From Deltaproteobacteria bacterium (GTDB lineage: Bacteria > UBA10199 > GCA-002796325 > JACPFF01): DNA of 64,000 nt. The notes below the pieces were generated by a model. That model saw nothing but the letters and a program-made list of their open reading frames with translations. It did no database searches and was not told where the DNA came from. The stretch lies in the NCBI GenBank assembly GCA_016210045.1, contig JACQUX010000038.1:101139-165138 (forward strand), given 5' to 3'. Positions 35,481 to 44,023 of this stretch are shown piece after piece; position 1 is the first letter of the stretch, and each line of letters starts with the position of its first letter. The translations under genes were made by a program, and so were the position numbers.

Positions 35481-36566
35481 TTACAAATTGCCGCGCGCGG
35501 CTTGATCGCGTTCGATCGCTTCGAACAACGCCTTGAAGTTGCCGACGCCGAAACTTTGGCCGCCTTTGCGTTGGATCACTTCCAAGAACAGCGTTGGCCG
35601 ATCTTCGACCGGTTTCGTGAACAGCTGCAGCAAGTAGCCGTGTTCGTCGCGATCGACCAAGATGCCGAGATTGGCGAGCGTCTTTACGTCTTCATCGATC
35701 TTGCCGACCCGCGCTTCGAGCGATTCATAGTAACTGCCCGGGATTTTCAAGAACTCGACGCCGTTTTCGCGCAGCTTCGTGACTGCCTCGATGATGTTTT
35801 CGGTGTGCATCGCGATATGCTGCACGCCGGCGGAGCGATAATATTCCACGTATTCCTCGATCTGCGACTTGCGCGCGGCGGGCGCGGGTTCGTTGAGCGG
35901 GAATTTAATCCGCTCATTCGCGCTGGCGACGACTGTGGAGCGGAGCGCCGAATAGTCGGTGTGCAATTGCTTGTCGTCCACGCTCCAGAAACGATGAAAA
36001 CCGAACACGCGCTCGTAATATTCGACCCACGTGTTCATCCGATTCCATTCCATATTGCCGACCACGTGGTCGATCAGTTGCAACGCTGCAGGGCGATGGA
36101 TCGGATCGCGTTCGACCGGCTCATAGCCGGGCAGAAAGACGCCTTGGTATTTGGTGCGATCGATGAACGTATGAATAGTGTCGCCGAACGTCGCGATCGA
36201 CGCGGTCTGGACCGTGCCATTGCGGTCCTCGGCCACATGCGGTTCGGCCACGGAATGTGCGCCTTTCGCGATCGTGTCGCGATACACGGCGGCGACGTCG
36301 TCGACGACTAACGTAATGGCGCGGACGCCGTCGCCGTGCAGCTTGTGATGCTCGGCGAACGGATGTTCCGGCGTGAGCGGCGTTGTGAGCACGAAACGGA
36401 TGTCGCCCTGCTCCAACACATACGACGCACGATCCCGCACCCCGGTTTCCAGCCCGGCGTACGCGACGAGGCGAAAGCCGAACGCGCTGCGATAATAAAA
36501 CGCCGCTTGTTTCGCGTTGCCGACAATAAATTCCAGATGGTCGTAGTTCTTAATGGTCCACGCCAT
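35481..36566 (-). CDS. hpd: 4-hydroxyphenylpyruvate dioxygenase
   Basis: Converts 4-hydroxyphenylpyruvate to homogentisate, the substrate of the HmgA encoded at 24689. 361 residues, two vicinal-oxygen-chelate halves. Iron ligands lie in LIDHVVGNM (His), GVQHIAMHTENI (His) and the late TLFLEVIQRKGGQSFGVGNFKALF (Glu). The start at 36566 was chosen because GGAGG lies 6 nt upstream; the longer open frame is not supported. phoB follows after 21 bp on the same strand, a chance or read-through neighbour. Confidence 0.95.
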   Translation of the reverse strand: MAWTIKNYDHLEFIVGNAKQAAFYYRSAFGFRLVAYAGLETGVRDRASYVLEQGDIRFVLTTPLTPEHPFAEHHKLHGDGVRAITLVVDDVAAVYRDTIAKGAHSVAEPHVAEDRNGTVQTASIATFGDTIHTFIDRTKYQGVFLPGYEPVERDPIHRPAALQLIDHVVGNMEWNRMNTWVEYYERVFGFHRFWSVDDKQLHTDYSALRSTVVASANERIKFPLNEPAPAARKSQIEEYVEYYRSAGVQHIAMHTENIIEAVTKLRENGVEFLKIPGSYYESLEARVGKIDEDVKTLANLGILVDRDEHGYLLQLFTKPVEDRPTLFLEVIQRKGGQSFGVGNFKALFEAIERDQAARGNL

Positions 36567-36667
36567 AGTCGACCTCCGTTGGTGGTGGTAGGCTCCTCCC
36601 GCGCCGCATAGATCATATAACGGGAAGCAGGCAACGGAATATTTCACGGCAAGGGCCCTATGTTGCT

Positions 36668-37078
36668 TCAGCGCTCCATTGCCATGAGAAAAGTGGCCGG
36701 CGATAGGATCGGGATGCCGGAGTACCGCCGCAGGGTCAGCAGGTGATGATCGCCGGAGACGATGTACTGCGCTCCAGCCGCGTGCGCGCATTCTAACACT
36801 CGATTGTCATCGGGATCGGCGCGGATGACCCGCACACGCCGTTGTGGCACGACAATCAACGAGTATGCCACTAGCGTATCGGCAAGGAGCAGCAACAGTG
36901 CATCATCGAGGCGAAATTTGGGACGCGCCAACACGTCGGTAAATTCATCCAGGAGGGGACGGGACAGGCAGAGCTGAATGACGCCTTGCTGGGATAATTC
37001 GAGGACCCTCCGTGGCGGACCTCCGAAGAGGACTCCGGAGATCAAAACATTCGTATCAGCCACGATTCGAGTTCGCAT
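36668..37078 (-). CDS. PIN-domain toxin
   Basis: 136 residues. PIN-domain ribonucleases cut tRNA or mRNA using an acidic triad. Here IVADTNVLISGVLF carries the first Asp, LLDEFTDVL the Glu, and DPDDNRVLECA with SGDHHLL the later Asp residues. This form (DTNVxxS...DpdDn) belongs to the PIN_3/'PilT N-terminus' group. The start at 37078 lies inside the 3' end of the RHH gene (23-bp overlap), giving antitoxin-first order. Confidence 0.82.
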   Translation of the reverse strand: MRTRIVADTNVLISGVLFGGPPRRVLELSQQGVIQLCLSRPLLDEFTDVLARPKFRLDDALLLLLADTLVAYSLIVVPQRRVRVIRADPDDNRVLECAHAAGAQYIVSGDHHLLTLRRYSGIPILSPATFLMAMER

Positions 37079-37331
37079 GGAAGCGCCGGGTGTGCCGCTG
37101 TGCGCGATGGGCGGCGATTTCGGTGGCGACATCGCTCGCCCGTATGCCGTGCTGTGTCGCTGTCTGTGCGGCCAAGCGGCAAACGGCCTCCCACCGCCGA
37201 TAGCGCTCAATGTATTGCCGCGCCGCCTCTCGTAAGAGTTCCGACCGCGTTCGTGATTCGGCCATGGCGACGGCATCGAGGGCCGCCATCAGATCTTTTT
37301 GGAGTGAGATGTTGACCATCGTCGTTTTCAT
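37056..37331 (-). CDS. Ribbon-helix-helix (CopG-type) antitoxin
   Basis: 91 residues from the ATG at 37331. The N-terminal MVNISLQKDLMAALDAVA followed by ESRTRSELLREAARQYIER is a textbook RHH fold. The Arg-rich tail probably contacts the PIN toxin. The -10 box ends 9 nt before the ATG and there is no Shine-Dalgarno site, so the mRNA may be leaderless. AT-rich DNA around the promoter probably holds its own operator. Confidence 0.8.
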   Translation of the reverse strand: MKTTMVNISLQKDLMAALDAVAMAESRTRSELLREAARQYIERYRRWEAVCRLAAQTATQHGIRASDVATEIAAHRAQRHTRRFHANSNRG

Positions 37332-37340
37332 CAACACTAT

Positions 37341-37368
37341 CGTATATATAAACCTTGTATATTGTCAA
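37341..37368 (-). promoter_or_regulatory. Promoter of the RHH/PIN pair
   Basis: On the minus strand TTGACA (37363-37368, consensus) and TATACG (37341-37346) are 16 bp apart in an AT-rich tract that contrasts with the GC-rich surroundings. Repeated TATAT steps inside the spacer could be RHH binding half-sites. The ATG follows 9 nt after the -10. Confidence 0.6.
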
Positions 37369-37429
37369 TCAGGGGCGCGCGTACTCTCCGCCTCTGTGGC
37401 GGTAGCGGTAACGCTGGCAACGGAATATT

Positions 37430-38983
37430 TTGACAGCAGCGGCGTCTTTCATTAGTCCGACGGGGCGATTCGATGATGACGCCTGGGGGCAACCGCAGAG
37501 GTGCAGGGTGGATCGACGTATTGGTGTCCCTTCATACTATTACCGTCAACAAGTGGCGCAGCGTGCAACGGCCCGAGGTCGTGATGCCGCCGTGACGCCG
37601 ATGCCGCGCGGGGGCGGGCGCTCCGGGCGCCTGCAGCGAGCGTCGCGCCTTTCTGGGCACCCGGCGTTGGCTTCGACCACCGGCGTGGCCATCACGACGA
37701 GTACATTGATCGCCGCGCGCGATGCGTATGCCGGCGTCGCGTCGCCTGCCACGCCGCCGGCTGCAGATGGGTTGTCGCCGCAGTGGGTTGCCGGCGCGAT
37801 GGCGGTGGGCACGCTCGCATTCGTCGCGACTCGCGCCGTGATGCGGCATCGCGCTGACCGCAAACGCGAACGGCCGCTGGTGGCAGAAGAGGTCCGATTG
37901 GGTTGGCGGAGCCATCCGACACTGACCCCGGCCGCGTTTGTGGACTGTAGCGGCAGAGTAGCGCCGCCGCGCACCGTTGAAGAACTGCGTGCCGAGGCGT
38001 TGCGGCTGATCCCCGGATGCACGGCCGAGCTCGTATCCGAAGAACGGACCGCAGATGGCGTGGCGGCCGTTGCACAGTACTTCGCGCTGACGGTGCCGAC
38101 CGGATTCGAGCCCACGCGCCTTCCGGGATTGGTGGCGCAGCTCTTCCAATTCGGATATGCCGACGGTCGTGGCACATTGCCGGTGTCGGAATTTCGTCTG
38201 CTCGTGTCCGATTCGCTCCCCAGTGTCGACGCCTGGACTGCGCTGACGCAGGCACTGCAAAAGACGCTGAAATTTTCCGGATTGCCGGGAGTCGACAGCG
38301 CCGTGCATGGATTTGCTCGTTTCGGCGGAACAGTCCACGCCGTGGAATCCTTGTTGATCTCTTCACTGACGTGTTTTGCGGTCCGCTTACGACCACGCAT
38401 GCCGCTCGGCACACCGGAAGCCCATCTGCAGACCATTCTGGCCGGTGTGCGCCAAGCGTCGGACTACCCATGGGGGTTCTTGCAGGATCTCGAGCTGCGC
38501 TACGACTTGCCGTCCGGCATGTCTCGGGCCGAGGTGTTGGCGTTCGTGCGCATGCTGTGCCGGACGGAGGAATTTGCGGATGTCTCTTCTTACGCGGTCT
38601 TCTGTGACGAGGCGTTCTTCCTTGCGCTGTGGACAGTGGGAATGGTGACTGTTGGAACGGAAGTTGATATCTTGCGGGCTGCGCTCACGGCCGAGCACTT
38701 CTCGTGGAATGGGTCCGTCGGCTGGGGGGCTGGTTTAGGAAGTGTGTTAGGACTTGCGGCCGGTTGGGCGCACGGCCGCGTGATCGAGCGGCGCGCTGCG
38801 GTCCGCGAACGCACGGCATCGGAGTTCAGCGGCCGCTTGCATCTCTTTGTCGACGGGGCGCCGGTCGTGTCGCTGCATCGCCAAGTCTACGCACGGGGGT
38901 GGGCAGCCACGACCGTGGAATGGGCGACGCCGGAGTCTGAAGCCGCGCGTCCCATGCCGCCGCCCGTGACGGCCGCGGCGTGA
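37430..38983 (+). CDS. Unrecognised 517-residue protein with two hydrophobic segments
   Basis: The open frame starts with TTG at 37430; the true start is uncertain, since the first 80 residues are Arg/Gly-rich and unlike the rest. Hydrophobic stretches occur near residues 118-136 (WVAGAMAVGTLAFVATRAV) and about 445-460 (GWGAGLGSVLGLAAGWAHG). A central soluble part has several helices (VDAWTALTQALQKTLKF, EVLAFVRMLC). No signal peptide and no family motif were recognised. It is tightly followed by the poly-Ser lipoprotein gene, so the two may be co-expressed. Confidence 0.5.
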   Translation: MTAAASFISPTGRFDDDAWGQPQRCRVDRRIGVPSYYYRQQVAQRATARGRDAAVTPMPRGGGRSGRLQRASRLSGHPALASTTGVAITTSTLIAARDAYAGVASPATPPAADGLSPQWVAGAMAVGTLAFVATRAVMRHRADRKRERPLVAEEVRLGWRSHPTLTPAAFVDCSGRVAPPRTVEELRAEALRLIPGCTAELVSEERTADGVAAVAQYFALTVPTGFEPTRLPGLVAQLFQFGYADGRGTLPVSEFRLLVSDSLPSVDAWTALTQALQKTLKFSGLPGVDSAVHGFARFGGTVHAVESLLISSLTCFAVRLRPRMPLGTPEAHLQTILAGVRQASDYPWGFLQDLELRYDLPSGMSRAEVLAFVRMLCRTEEFADVSSYAVFCDEAFFLALWTVGMVTVGTEVDILRAALTAEHFSWNGSVGWGAGLGSVLGLAAGWAHGRVIERRAAVRERTASEFSGRLHLFVDGAPVVSLHRQVYARGWAATTVEWATPESEAARPMPPPVTAAA

Positions 38984-39009
38984 TGGCAGTCTATAACCAG
39001 GAAAGGAAA

Positions 39010-39528
39010 ATGCTTATGACATCCATACGCTCTCTCATACTGGCGCTTGTTGCTGCACTCACGGCCGCCGGCTGTGGCAGCACCGCAACGACCGATGCGT
39101 CGTCTTCATCGTCGTCATCCTCATCGTCGTCCTCGTCCTCGAGTAGCAGCTCCAGCAGTTCGAGCGGCGGCAGCACGAGTTGCGCGTCGGACGGCAGCGC
39201 AAGTCTCGTCGTCGGGAGTTACACGCGCGAACTGACGAATATCGACCGCTTCCAGTTCAAGATCTTCCGCTCCGACTGCAATTATTGTTCAGGGAGTGTC
39301 GACCTCGACGACGCCGACGAAGATCAGTCCGTCGACGGCACCTGGTCGTCGGAGCTGGCGGATGACACCAGCGCATCCGGTCAGGAAATCAGCATCTCCG
39401 CCGGTGGCATCACGTATGTCCTCTCCGGCGATGGGCAGACATTGTACGAAGGCTCGCTCGGCTCGGACACGTTTTGGACCAAAGACTCGTCGCCAAGCGC
39501 CACCTGCGACGGCGAGACGGTGCAGTAA
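39010..39528 (+). CDS. Poly-Ser lipoprotein
   Basis: 172 residues. A signal peptide (MLMTSIRSLILALVAALTAAGC) ends in a lipobox, so it is probably an outer-membrane lipoprotein. About 22 consecutive Ser plus Gly follow as a flexible tether, then a 120-residue domain with four Cys and acidic loops (DLDDADEDQSVDGTW). AGGAAAGGAAA precedes the ATG. The Ser codons are mixed, so the tract is not a simple slippage run. The domain is unrecognised. Confidence 0.72.
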   Translation: MLMTSIRSLILALVAALTAAGCGSTATTDASSSSSSSSSSSSSSSSSSSSSSGGSTSCASDGSASLVVGSYTRELTNIDRFQFKIFRSDCNYCSGSVDLDDADEDQSVDGTWSSELADDTSASGQEISISAGGITYVLSGDGQTLYEGSLGSDTFWTKDSSPSATCDGETVQ

Positions 39529-39537
39529 GCGGATGGC

Positions 39538-39792
39538 CTATGCCGTGGCCGTGCGCCGTAACCGATGCATCAGCCACATCTTAATCAGGGATTGATAAGG
39601 AACATCTTGTTCATCCGCGATCATCCGGATGCGGTTGAGCATGGCTCGTGGCAAACGGATGCTGATGGATTCCGTCGGTGAGGGGAATTTGAGGTCCAAC
39701 GTCAGTGGAGTGGCGCTCGCGAGCAGATCTCCATAGTCCGTTGTCAAGTGGCGCGCTCGTTCACGCAGTTCTTTGGTGATTCTTTTCTTCAT
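39538..39792 (-). CDS. BrnA/CopG-type antitoxin
   Basis: 84 residues, basic. The C-terminal half ESISIRLPRAMLNRIRMIAD followed by QDVPYQSLIKMWLMHRL is a ribbon-helix-helix unit that lets BrnA-type antitoxins bind DNA, while the N-terminal LRERARHLTTDYGD region would wrap the toxin. It follows the BrnT gene with a 32-bp overlap (toxin first, the usual brnTA order). Converges with the poly-Ser lipoprotein gene, 9 bp away. Confidence 0.72.
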   Translation of the reverse strand: MKKRITKELRERARHLTTDYGDLLASATPLTLDLKFPSPTESISIRLPRAMLNRIRMIADEQDVPYQSLIKMWLMHRLRRTATA

Positions 39793-40057
39793 AGAGGTGT
39801 CGCTCCTTTCGACTGGCCGGGCGGACTGAAATGATCCTTACGTGTGTTCCGCGTAAGGTCCAGGCAACGCAGAGCAGTCGTGGGCGGGAACTTTGCCCAA
39901 GCGTAATATACCGTCGCTCGGCGCGAGAATGGAATGGGTCGTCAAAGTCGAGTCGACGACGATCTTGAAACGCCGACTCCGCTTCCTGGCACGAGACGCC
40001 ATGTTTGGAATAGTTCTTCGTGTCATTGCCGTGGTCCCATTCGAAGGCGATTTTCAC
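39761..40057 (-). CDS. brnT: BrnT-family ribonuclease toxin
   Basis: 98 residues. FEWDHGNDTKNYSKHGVSCQ followed by EAESAF matches the BrnT opening FEWDxxKxxxNxxKHGVsFeeA. FHSRAERRYITLGQSSRPRL, then HVRIISVRPASRKERHLYEE, contains the Arg/His residues of the RelE-like fold. The GTG start has GAGAGGGG 8 nt upstream, so unlike other TA genes here it has a normal leader. Confidence 0.85.
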   Translation of the reverse strand: MKIAFEWDHGNDTKNYSKHGVSCQEAESAFQDRRRLDFDDPFHSRAERRYITLGQSSRPRLLCVAWTLRGTHVRIISVRPASRKERHLYEEKNHQRTA

Positions 40058-40078
40058 TGTATATGCCCCTCTCTACAC

Positions 40079-40108
40079 ATCGTACTGGAGGTCGAGGGGG
40101 GCGGTCAA
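40079..40108 (-). promoter_or_regulatory. Promoter of the BrnT/BrnA pair
   Basis: Minus strand TTGACC (40103-40108) and TACGAT (40079-40084), spacer 18 bp, 21 nt before the GTG at 40057. A Shine-Dalgarno-like GAGAGGGG lies between. Confidence 0.5.
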
Positions 40109-40177
40109 GGGGTGCGATGCGTTCCGTGTTTTTTGACTGGTATGGGGTGTCTGGTCGAGACTAGGGTGGGCGCAGCG

Positions 40178-41701
40178 ATGCCGAACCCTCTCCTAATCCG
40201 TGCCGATGCCGGGCCGCAGCGCGGGCTGGGGCACATCATGCGCACGTTGGCATTGGCGCAGGCCTGGCGCGCGACTGGCGGCGCCGTGTACTTTGCGGTC
40301 GCGGAAGGGGCGGCGATAATCGAGGCGCCATTAGTGGCTGCGGGCTGCGTCGTTGAACCGCTGGCCGTAGCGCCCGGCAGTGCCGCCGATGCTGCGGCCA
40401 CGCGGGCCATGGCCGCGCAGTGTGGCGCGGAATGGCTCGTGCTCGACGGCTATCACTTCAATCCCGATTACCAACGCGTCGTGCGCGCGGATGGCCCGCC
40501 ACTGCTCTTGCTCGACGACTACGCCCACTGGCCGCAATATCACGCCGATCTGTTGTGGAACGCCGTGGCGGGATCGGGGAGTGCGGGCGCGGCGCTGCTG
40601 ACCGCGTATGCGGTGCAGGCCCCAGGCGTCGCGTTGTTGGCCGGGCCGCAATATGCGTTGCTGCGGCGCGAATTCGAGCCATGGATCTGCCGCGAGCGCA
40701 CATGGGCGCCGCACGTGGCGCGCGTGGTCGTCAGTTGCGGCGGCAGCGACGCGACGGGTTTGGTGGCCGCGTGGTTGCGCGCGTTCGAGTCCATCGACGA
40801 TGCATCACTCGATATCACCGTTGTGCTCGGTGCAGCGCGCGCCCCGGACGCCGCGTTGCAGTCGCTGGCCGCGAACTCGCCACACCGCGTGCAGTGGCTC
40901 GTGAATCCCATCAATCTTCCCGAACTCTTCGCCAATGCGGATCTCGCGTGTGCGACTGCGAGTCAGACCGCGTGGGAATTGGCTGCGTTAGGCACGCCGA
41001 GCCTGGTCGGCACAACGGCCGCAAATCAGCGCTGCCTCGCAGCCGCGCTGGCGGAAGCCAGTGTCGTGCGCCACGTAGGCGAATGGCCGAGCGACGCCAC
41101 GGCGGCAGCCATGTCCACGGCGCTGCGCGCGTTGCTGGCCGATGCCGCAGCACGTGTCCGCATCGGCCAAGCCGGTCGCGCGTTGGTCGACGGCGACGGC
41201 GCCGTGCGCGTCGTGCAACGATTGCAGCGCGCGCCACTGCGGTTGCGTCGCGTGCGCCATGGGGACGATCGCCGCTTATGGGAATGGGTGAATGAGCCGA
41301 CCACGCGCGCGATGTCGTTCAGTGCGGAACCGATTCCGTGGGCCACGCACGTCGCATGGTTGGCCGCGCGCCTGCACGATCCCGATTGTGCGTTTTATCT
41401 CGGCGTCGATACCGATGACCAACCGATCGGACAATGGCGCGTCGATCGCATCCACGACGAAGGCGTGGTCTCGGTCGGTCTCGCGCCGCAAGCCCGCGGC
41501 TGTGGCATGGGCAGTGCGCTGATCGCGGCCGGCACGCGGCACGTGGCGTATGTCATGGGTCTGCGTCGCTTTCACGCGTATATCCGTCCCGACAACGCGG
41601 CCTCGGTGGCCGCCTTCACGAAGGCCGGTTACGTTGAAATCGAGCCGACGCAATTAAAGGATCAACCGGCGCGCCATTTTGTTTGCGATGCAGTGTCGTA
41701 A
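40178..41701 (+). CDS. PseG-like UDP-sugar hydrolase fused to a GNAT acetyltransferase
   Basis: 507 residues from the ATG at 40178, with AGGGTGGG upstream; 95 earlier codons are open but antisense to brnT. Residues 1-330 are PseG-like (GT-B fold): LLIRADAGPQRGLGHIMRTLALAQAW, then VVSCGGSDATGL and LACATASQTAWELAALGTPSL near the nucleotide site. PseG removes UDP from the 2,4-diacetamido-trideoxy-altrose on the pseudaminic acid route. Residues about 350-505 are a GNAT domain (VGLAPQARGCGMGSALIAAG acetyl-CoA motif), the activity PseH supplies. PseB, PseC and PseF are not in the window. Confidence 0.8.
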   Translation: MPNPLLIRADAGPQRGLGHIMRTLALAQAWRATGGAVYFAVAEGAAIIEAPLVAAGCVVEPLAVAPGSAADAAATRAMAAQCGAEWLVLDGYHFNPDYQRVVRADGPPLLLLDDYAHWPQYHADLLWNAVAGSGSAGAALLTAYAVQAPGVALLAGPQYALLRREFEPWICRERTWAPHVARVVVSCGGSDATGLVAAWLRAFESIDDASLDITVVLGAARAPDAALQSLAANSPHRVQWLVNPINLPELFANADLACATASQTAWELAALGTPSLVGTTAANQRCLAAALAEASVVRHVGEWPSDATAAAMSTALRALLADAAARVRIGQAGRALVDGDGAVRVVQRLQRAPLRLRRVRHGDDRRLWEWVNEPTTRAMSFSAEPIPWATHVAWLAARLHDPDCAFYLGVDTDDQPIGQWRVDRIHDEGVVSVGLAPQARGCGMGSALIAAGTRHVAYVMGLRRFHAYIRPDNAASVAAFTKAGYVEIEPTQLKDQPARHFVCDAVS

Positions 41702-41793
41702 ATCTTGCGTGAGGTCCGTACATTTTCCCCTTCCCTTCATTCCGACGATCGGGCGATAAGCGTCCCCGCGCGCTGTCTGGAAAGGGGTGGGGG

Positions 41794-42675
41794 ATGCACA
41801 ACATTCAACAGTGCTGCCGTGCGTTGCGGATGCGGCAGTGGGCCAAGAATCTGTTGGTGGCGGTGCCGCTGTTGTTGGCGCATCGGTTTACCGAAGGACC
41901 GCGACTCTGGTCCATGGGGTGCGTGTTTCTGAGTTTGAGCCTCTGTGCCTCCGCCGTCTACGTGATCAATGACCTGCGGGATCTCGCCGCCGATCGGATC
42001 CATCCGCGTAAGTGTCGGCGTCCCTTTGCCTCCGGCGCGTTGCCGCGCTGGAGCGGCGTGGTGGCCGCGCCGCTGCTGCTCGCAATGGGGTTCGCGCTCG
42101 CAGCGTGGACGCTTTCGTGGGTCGCCGCCCAGGCCCTTTGCCTCTATATCGGACTGGCGTTCGGCTACGCGGTCTATCTGAAGCGTTTCCCCATCCTCGA
42201 TGTCTTTCTGTTGGCGGGCCTCTATACGCTGCGGGTGATGCTCGGCGCGATAGCCACGAATGTTCCGGTTTCTCCGTGGCTGTTGGCCTTTTCGATGTTT
42301 TTTTTCACGCATCTCGCGTTCGTGAAGCGCTTTACCGAAGTACAGCTGTTGACGCGCCAGGGGCAGCGCGAGGCTCCCGGGCGGGATTATGGCGCCCAAG
42401 ACCTCGCGCTGTTGCGCGTGATTGGTCCGTGTTGCGGGCTGTTGTCGGGACTGGTCTTTGTCCTCTATTTGCAAAGCCACGAAGTGGCAGCCCAGTATCG
42501 GGCGCCGATGACGCTCTGGCTGATTGCCCCGTTCCTCCTGTATTGGATCATTCGGATGTGGTGGCTCGCCAATCGTGGCGAGATCGACGACGATCCCGTG
42601 GCCTTTTGTCTGCGCGACCCGATCAGTTACGCAATCGGGAGTGTGATGCTGCTGATCATGCAGTCGGCCGCGTAG
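41794..42675 (+). CDS. UbiA-family prenyltransferase, DPPR-synthase-like
   Basis: 293 residues, eight or nine transmembrane helices. The first Asp-rich motif is NDLRDLAADRIHPRKCRRPFASG, close to that of decaprenyl-phosphate 5-phosphoribosyltransferase (Rv3806c), which starts lipid-linked D-arabinose synthesis from PRPP. FTEVQLLTRQG-REAPGRDY supplies the second loop. The two genes that follow encode DprE1- and DprE2-like epimerase halves, which strongly supports this function over quinone synthesis. AAAGGGGTGGGGG precedes the ATG. The phosphatase of the pathway was not seen nearby. Confidence 0.82.
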   Translation: MHNIQQCCRALRMRQWAKNLLVAVPLLLAHRFTEGPRLWSMGCVFLSLSLCASAVYVINDLRDLAADRIHPRKCRRPFASGALPRWSGVVAAPLLLAMGFALAAWTLSWVAAQALCLYIGLAFGYAVYLKRFPILDVFLLAGLYTLRVMLGAIATNVPVSPWLLAFSMFFFTHLAFVKRFTEVQLLTRQGQREAPGRDYGAQDLALLRVIGPCCGLLSGLVFVLYLQSHEVAAQYRAPMTLWLIAPFLLYWIIRMWWLANRGEIDDDPVAFCLRDPISYAIGSVMLLIMQSAA

Positions 42676-42700
42676 CGGCGGGTCGTGAGAATAGGACAGC

Positions 42701-44023
42701 ATGACGCGCGATCAATCGTGGGGCCATTATCCGCAGGTGCAGCATCGCGACATCGTGCCGTTGTATTGGCGGGATGCGTTGCCGCGCCTCGAGAGTTTTT
42801 CTCACTCCGTACTCCCGCGCGCGATGGGGCGGAGTTACGGGGACTGCTGTCTGAATGCCGATGCGATCCTGCTCGATGTCACGCCGCTCGACCGATGGAT
42901 CGACTTCGATACAGAACGCGGCTTGGTGCGGTGCGAGGCCGGTGTAAGCCTGGCGGAACTGTTGCGTGTGTTGGTGCCGCGTGGCTGGTTTCTGCCGGTC
43001 GTGCCCGGGACCAAGTTCGTCTCCGTCGGCGGCGCGATCGCGAACGATGTCCACGGCAAGAATCATCATCGTGCCGGGAGCTTTGGGGCCTACGTCCGCC
43101 GCTTCGCATTGCTCCGCTCCGACGGCCGTTGCCTCGAGTGTTCGCCGACGGAGGAGTCGGAGCTGTTTCAGGCTACGATTGGCGGACTCGGATTGACCGG
43201 CGTGATCCTCTGGGCGGAGTTAGCATTGCGGCCGGTTGCCGGTCCGTGGATTTTGGAAGAACGTCGGCCGCTGCGCGATCTGGACGAATTTTTTGCCTAT
43301 GCCCCGGAGGCGGATCGGGCCCACGAATATACCGTGGCGTGGATCGATGCGCTGGCGGGAACCGCTGCTCGGGGGCGTGGCGTCTTGATCACCGGCGATC
43401 ATGCGGAGGCGCCTGTCATGCAGTCTCCGCCGCGCCGCCGCACTTGGCATGTGCCGTGCGCGCTTCCCGGCGGCGGTCTGCCGCGTCCCGCCGTGCGCGC
43501 GTTCAATGCGGGACTCGCGTGGTGGGCGGCGCGGCGCGGCGTCGTGCGGCGCGTGGTCGATTGTGATCGCTTCTTCTTTCCGCTCGATGCGTTCGGCGAC
43601 TGGAATCGACTCTACGGCCGGCGCGGTTTTCTCCAATATCAGTGCGTTGTCCCATTGCCCGTCGCCCCCGCAGTATTGCGCGAGATCCTCACGCTGCTGG
43701 CGCAGGCGCGCGCGAGCGCTTACTTGAGTGTGCTCAAGCTGTTTGGGGAACGTCCCAGCGTTGGCCTGCTTTCGTTTCCGCGCGCCGGCGCGACGCTGGC
43801 CCTTGATCTGCCGTTTCGCGGCACCCCGACGCTCCAAGTTTTGGATGTGTGCGATCAGTTGGTCTTGAGTGCCGGCGGGGCGGTTTATCCGGCTAAAGAT
43901 GCGCGAATGTCGGCGGCGGCCTTTCGCGGATTTTTCCCCAATGCGGAGCGTTTTTGCCGACTCATCGATCCGAAATTTTCCTCGAGTTTTTGGCGACGCG
44001 TATGGGAAGAGAGGGGAGTATGA
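42701..44023 (+). CDS. DprE1-like FAD-dependent decaprenylphosphoryl-ribose 2-oxidase
   Basis: 440 residues, VAO/FAD-binding fold. MGRSYGDCCLNADAI, GVSLAELLRVLVPRGWFLPV, VGGAIANDVHGKNHH and GSFGAYV are FAD contacts as in DprE1. The C-terminal half has LSVLKLFGERP, LSFPRAGATLALDLPF and YPAKDARM, with Lys399 matching the DprE1 active-site Lys418. The residue matching the benzothiazinone-reactive Cys387 is Ala367. It oxidises the C2 hydroxyl of polyprenyl-phosphoribose; the next gene should reduce it. It starts 25 bp after the DPPR-synthase-like gene. Confidence 0.85.
   Translation: MTRDQSWGHYPQVQHRDIVPLYWRDALPRLESFSHSVLPRAMGRSYGDCCLNADAILLDVTPLDRWIDFDTERGLVRCEAGVSLAELLRVLVPRGWFLPVVPGTKFVSVGGAIANDVHGKNHHRAGSFGAYVRRFALLRSDGRCLECSPTEESELFQATIGGLGLTGVILWAELALRPVAGPWILEERRPLRDLDEFFAYAPEADRAHEYTVAWIDALAGTAARGRGVLITGDHAEAPVMQSPPRRRTWHVPCALPGGGLPRPAVRAFNAGLAWWAARRGVVRRVVDCDRFFFPLDAFGDWNRLYGRRGFLQYQCVVPLPVAPAVLREILTLLAQARASAYLSVLKLFGERPSVGLLSFPRAGATLALDLPFRGTPTLQVLDVCDQLVLSAGGAVYPAKDARMSAAAFRGFFPNAERFCRLIDPKFSSSFWRRVWEERGV

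Noticed and set aside
39100..39165. A Ser-codon microsatellite acting as a phase-variation switch
   Set aside because: The codons are mixed (TCG, TCA, TCC, AGC, AGT), so slippage would not be frequent.
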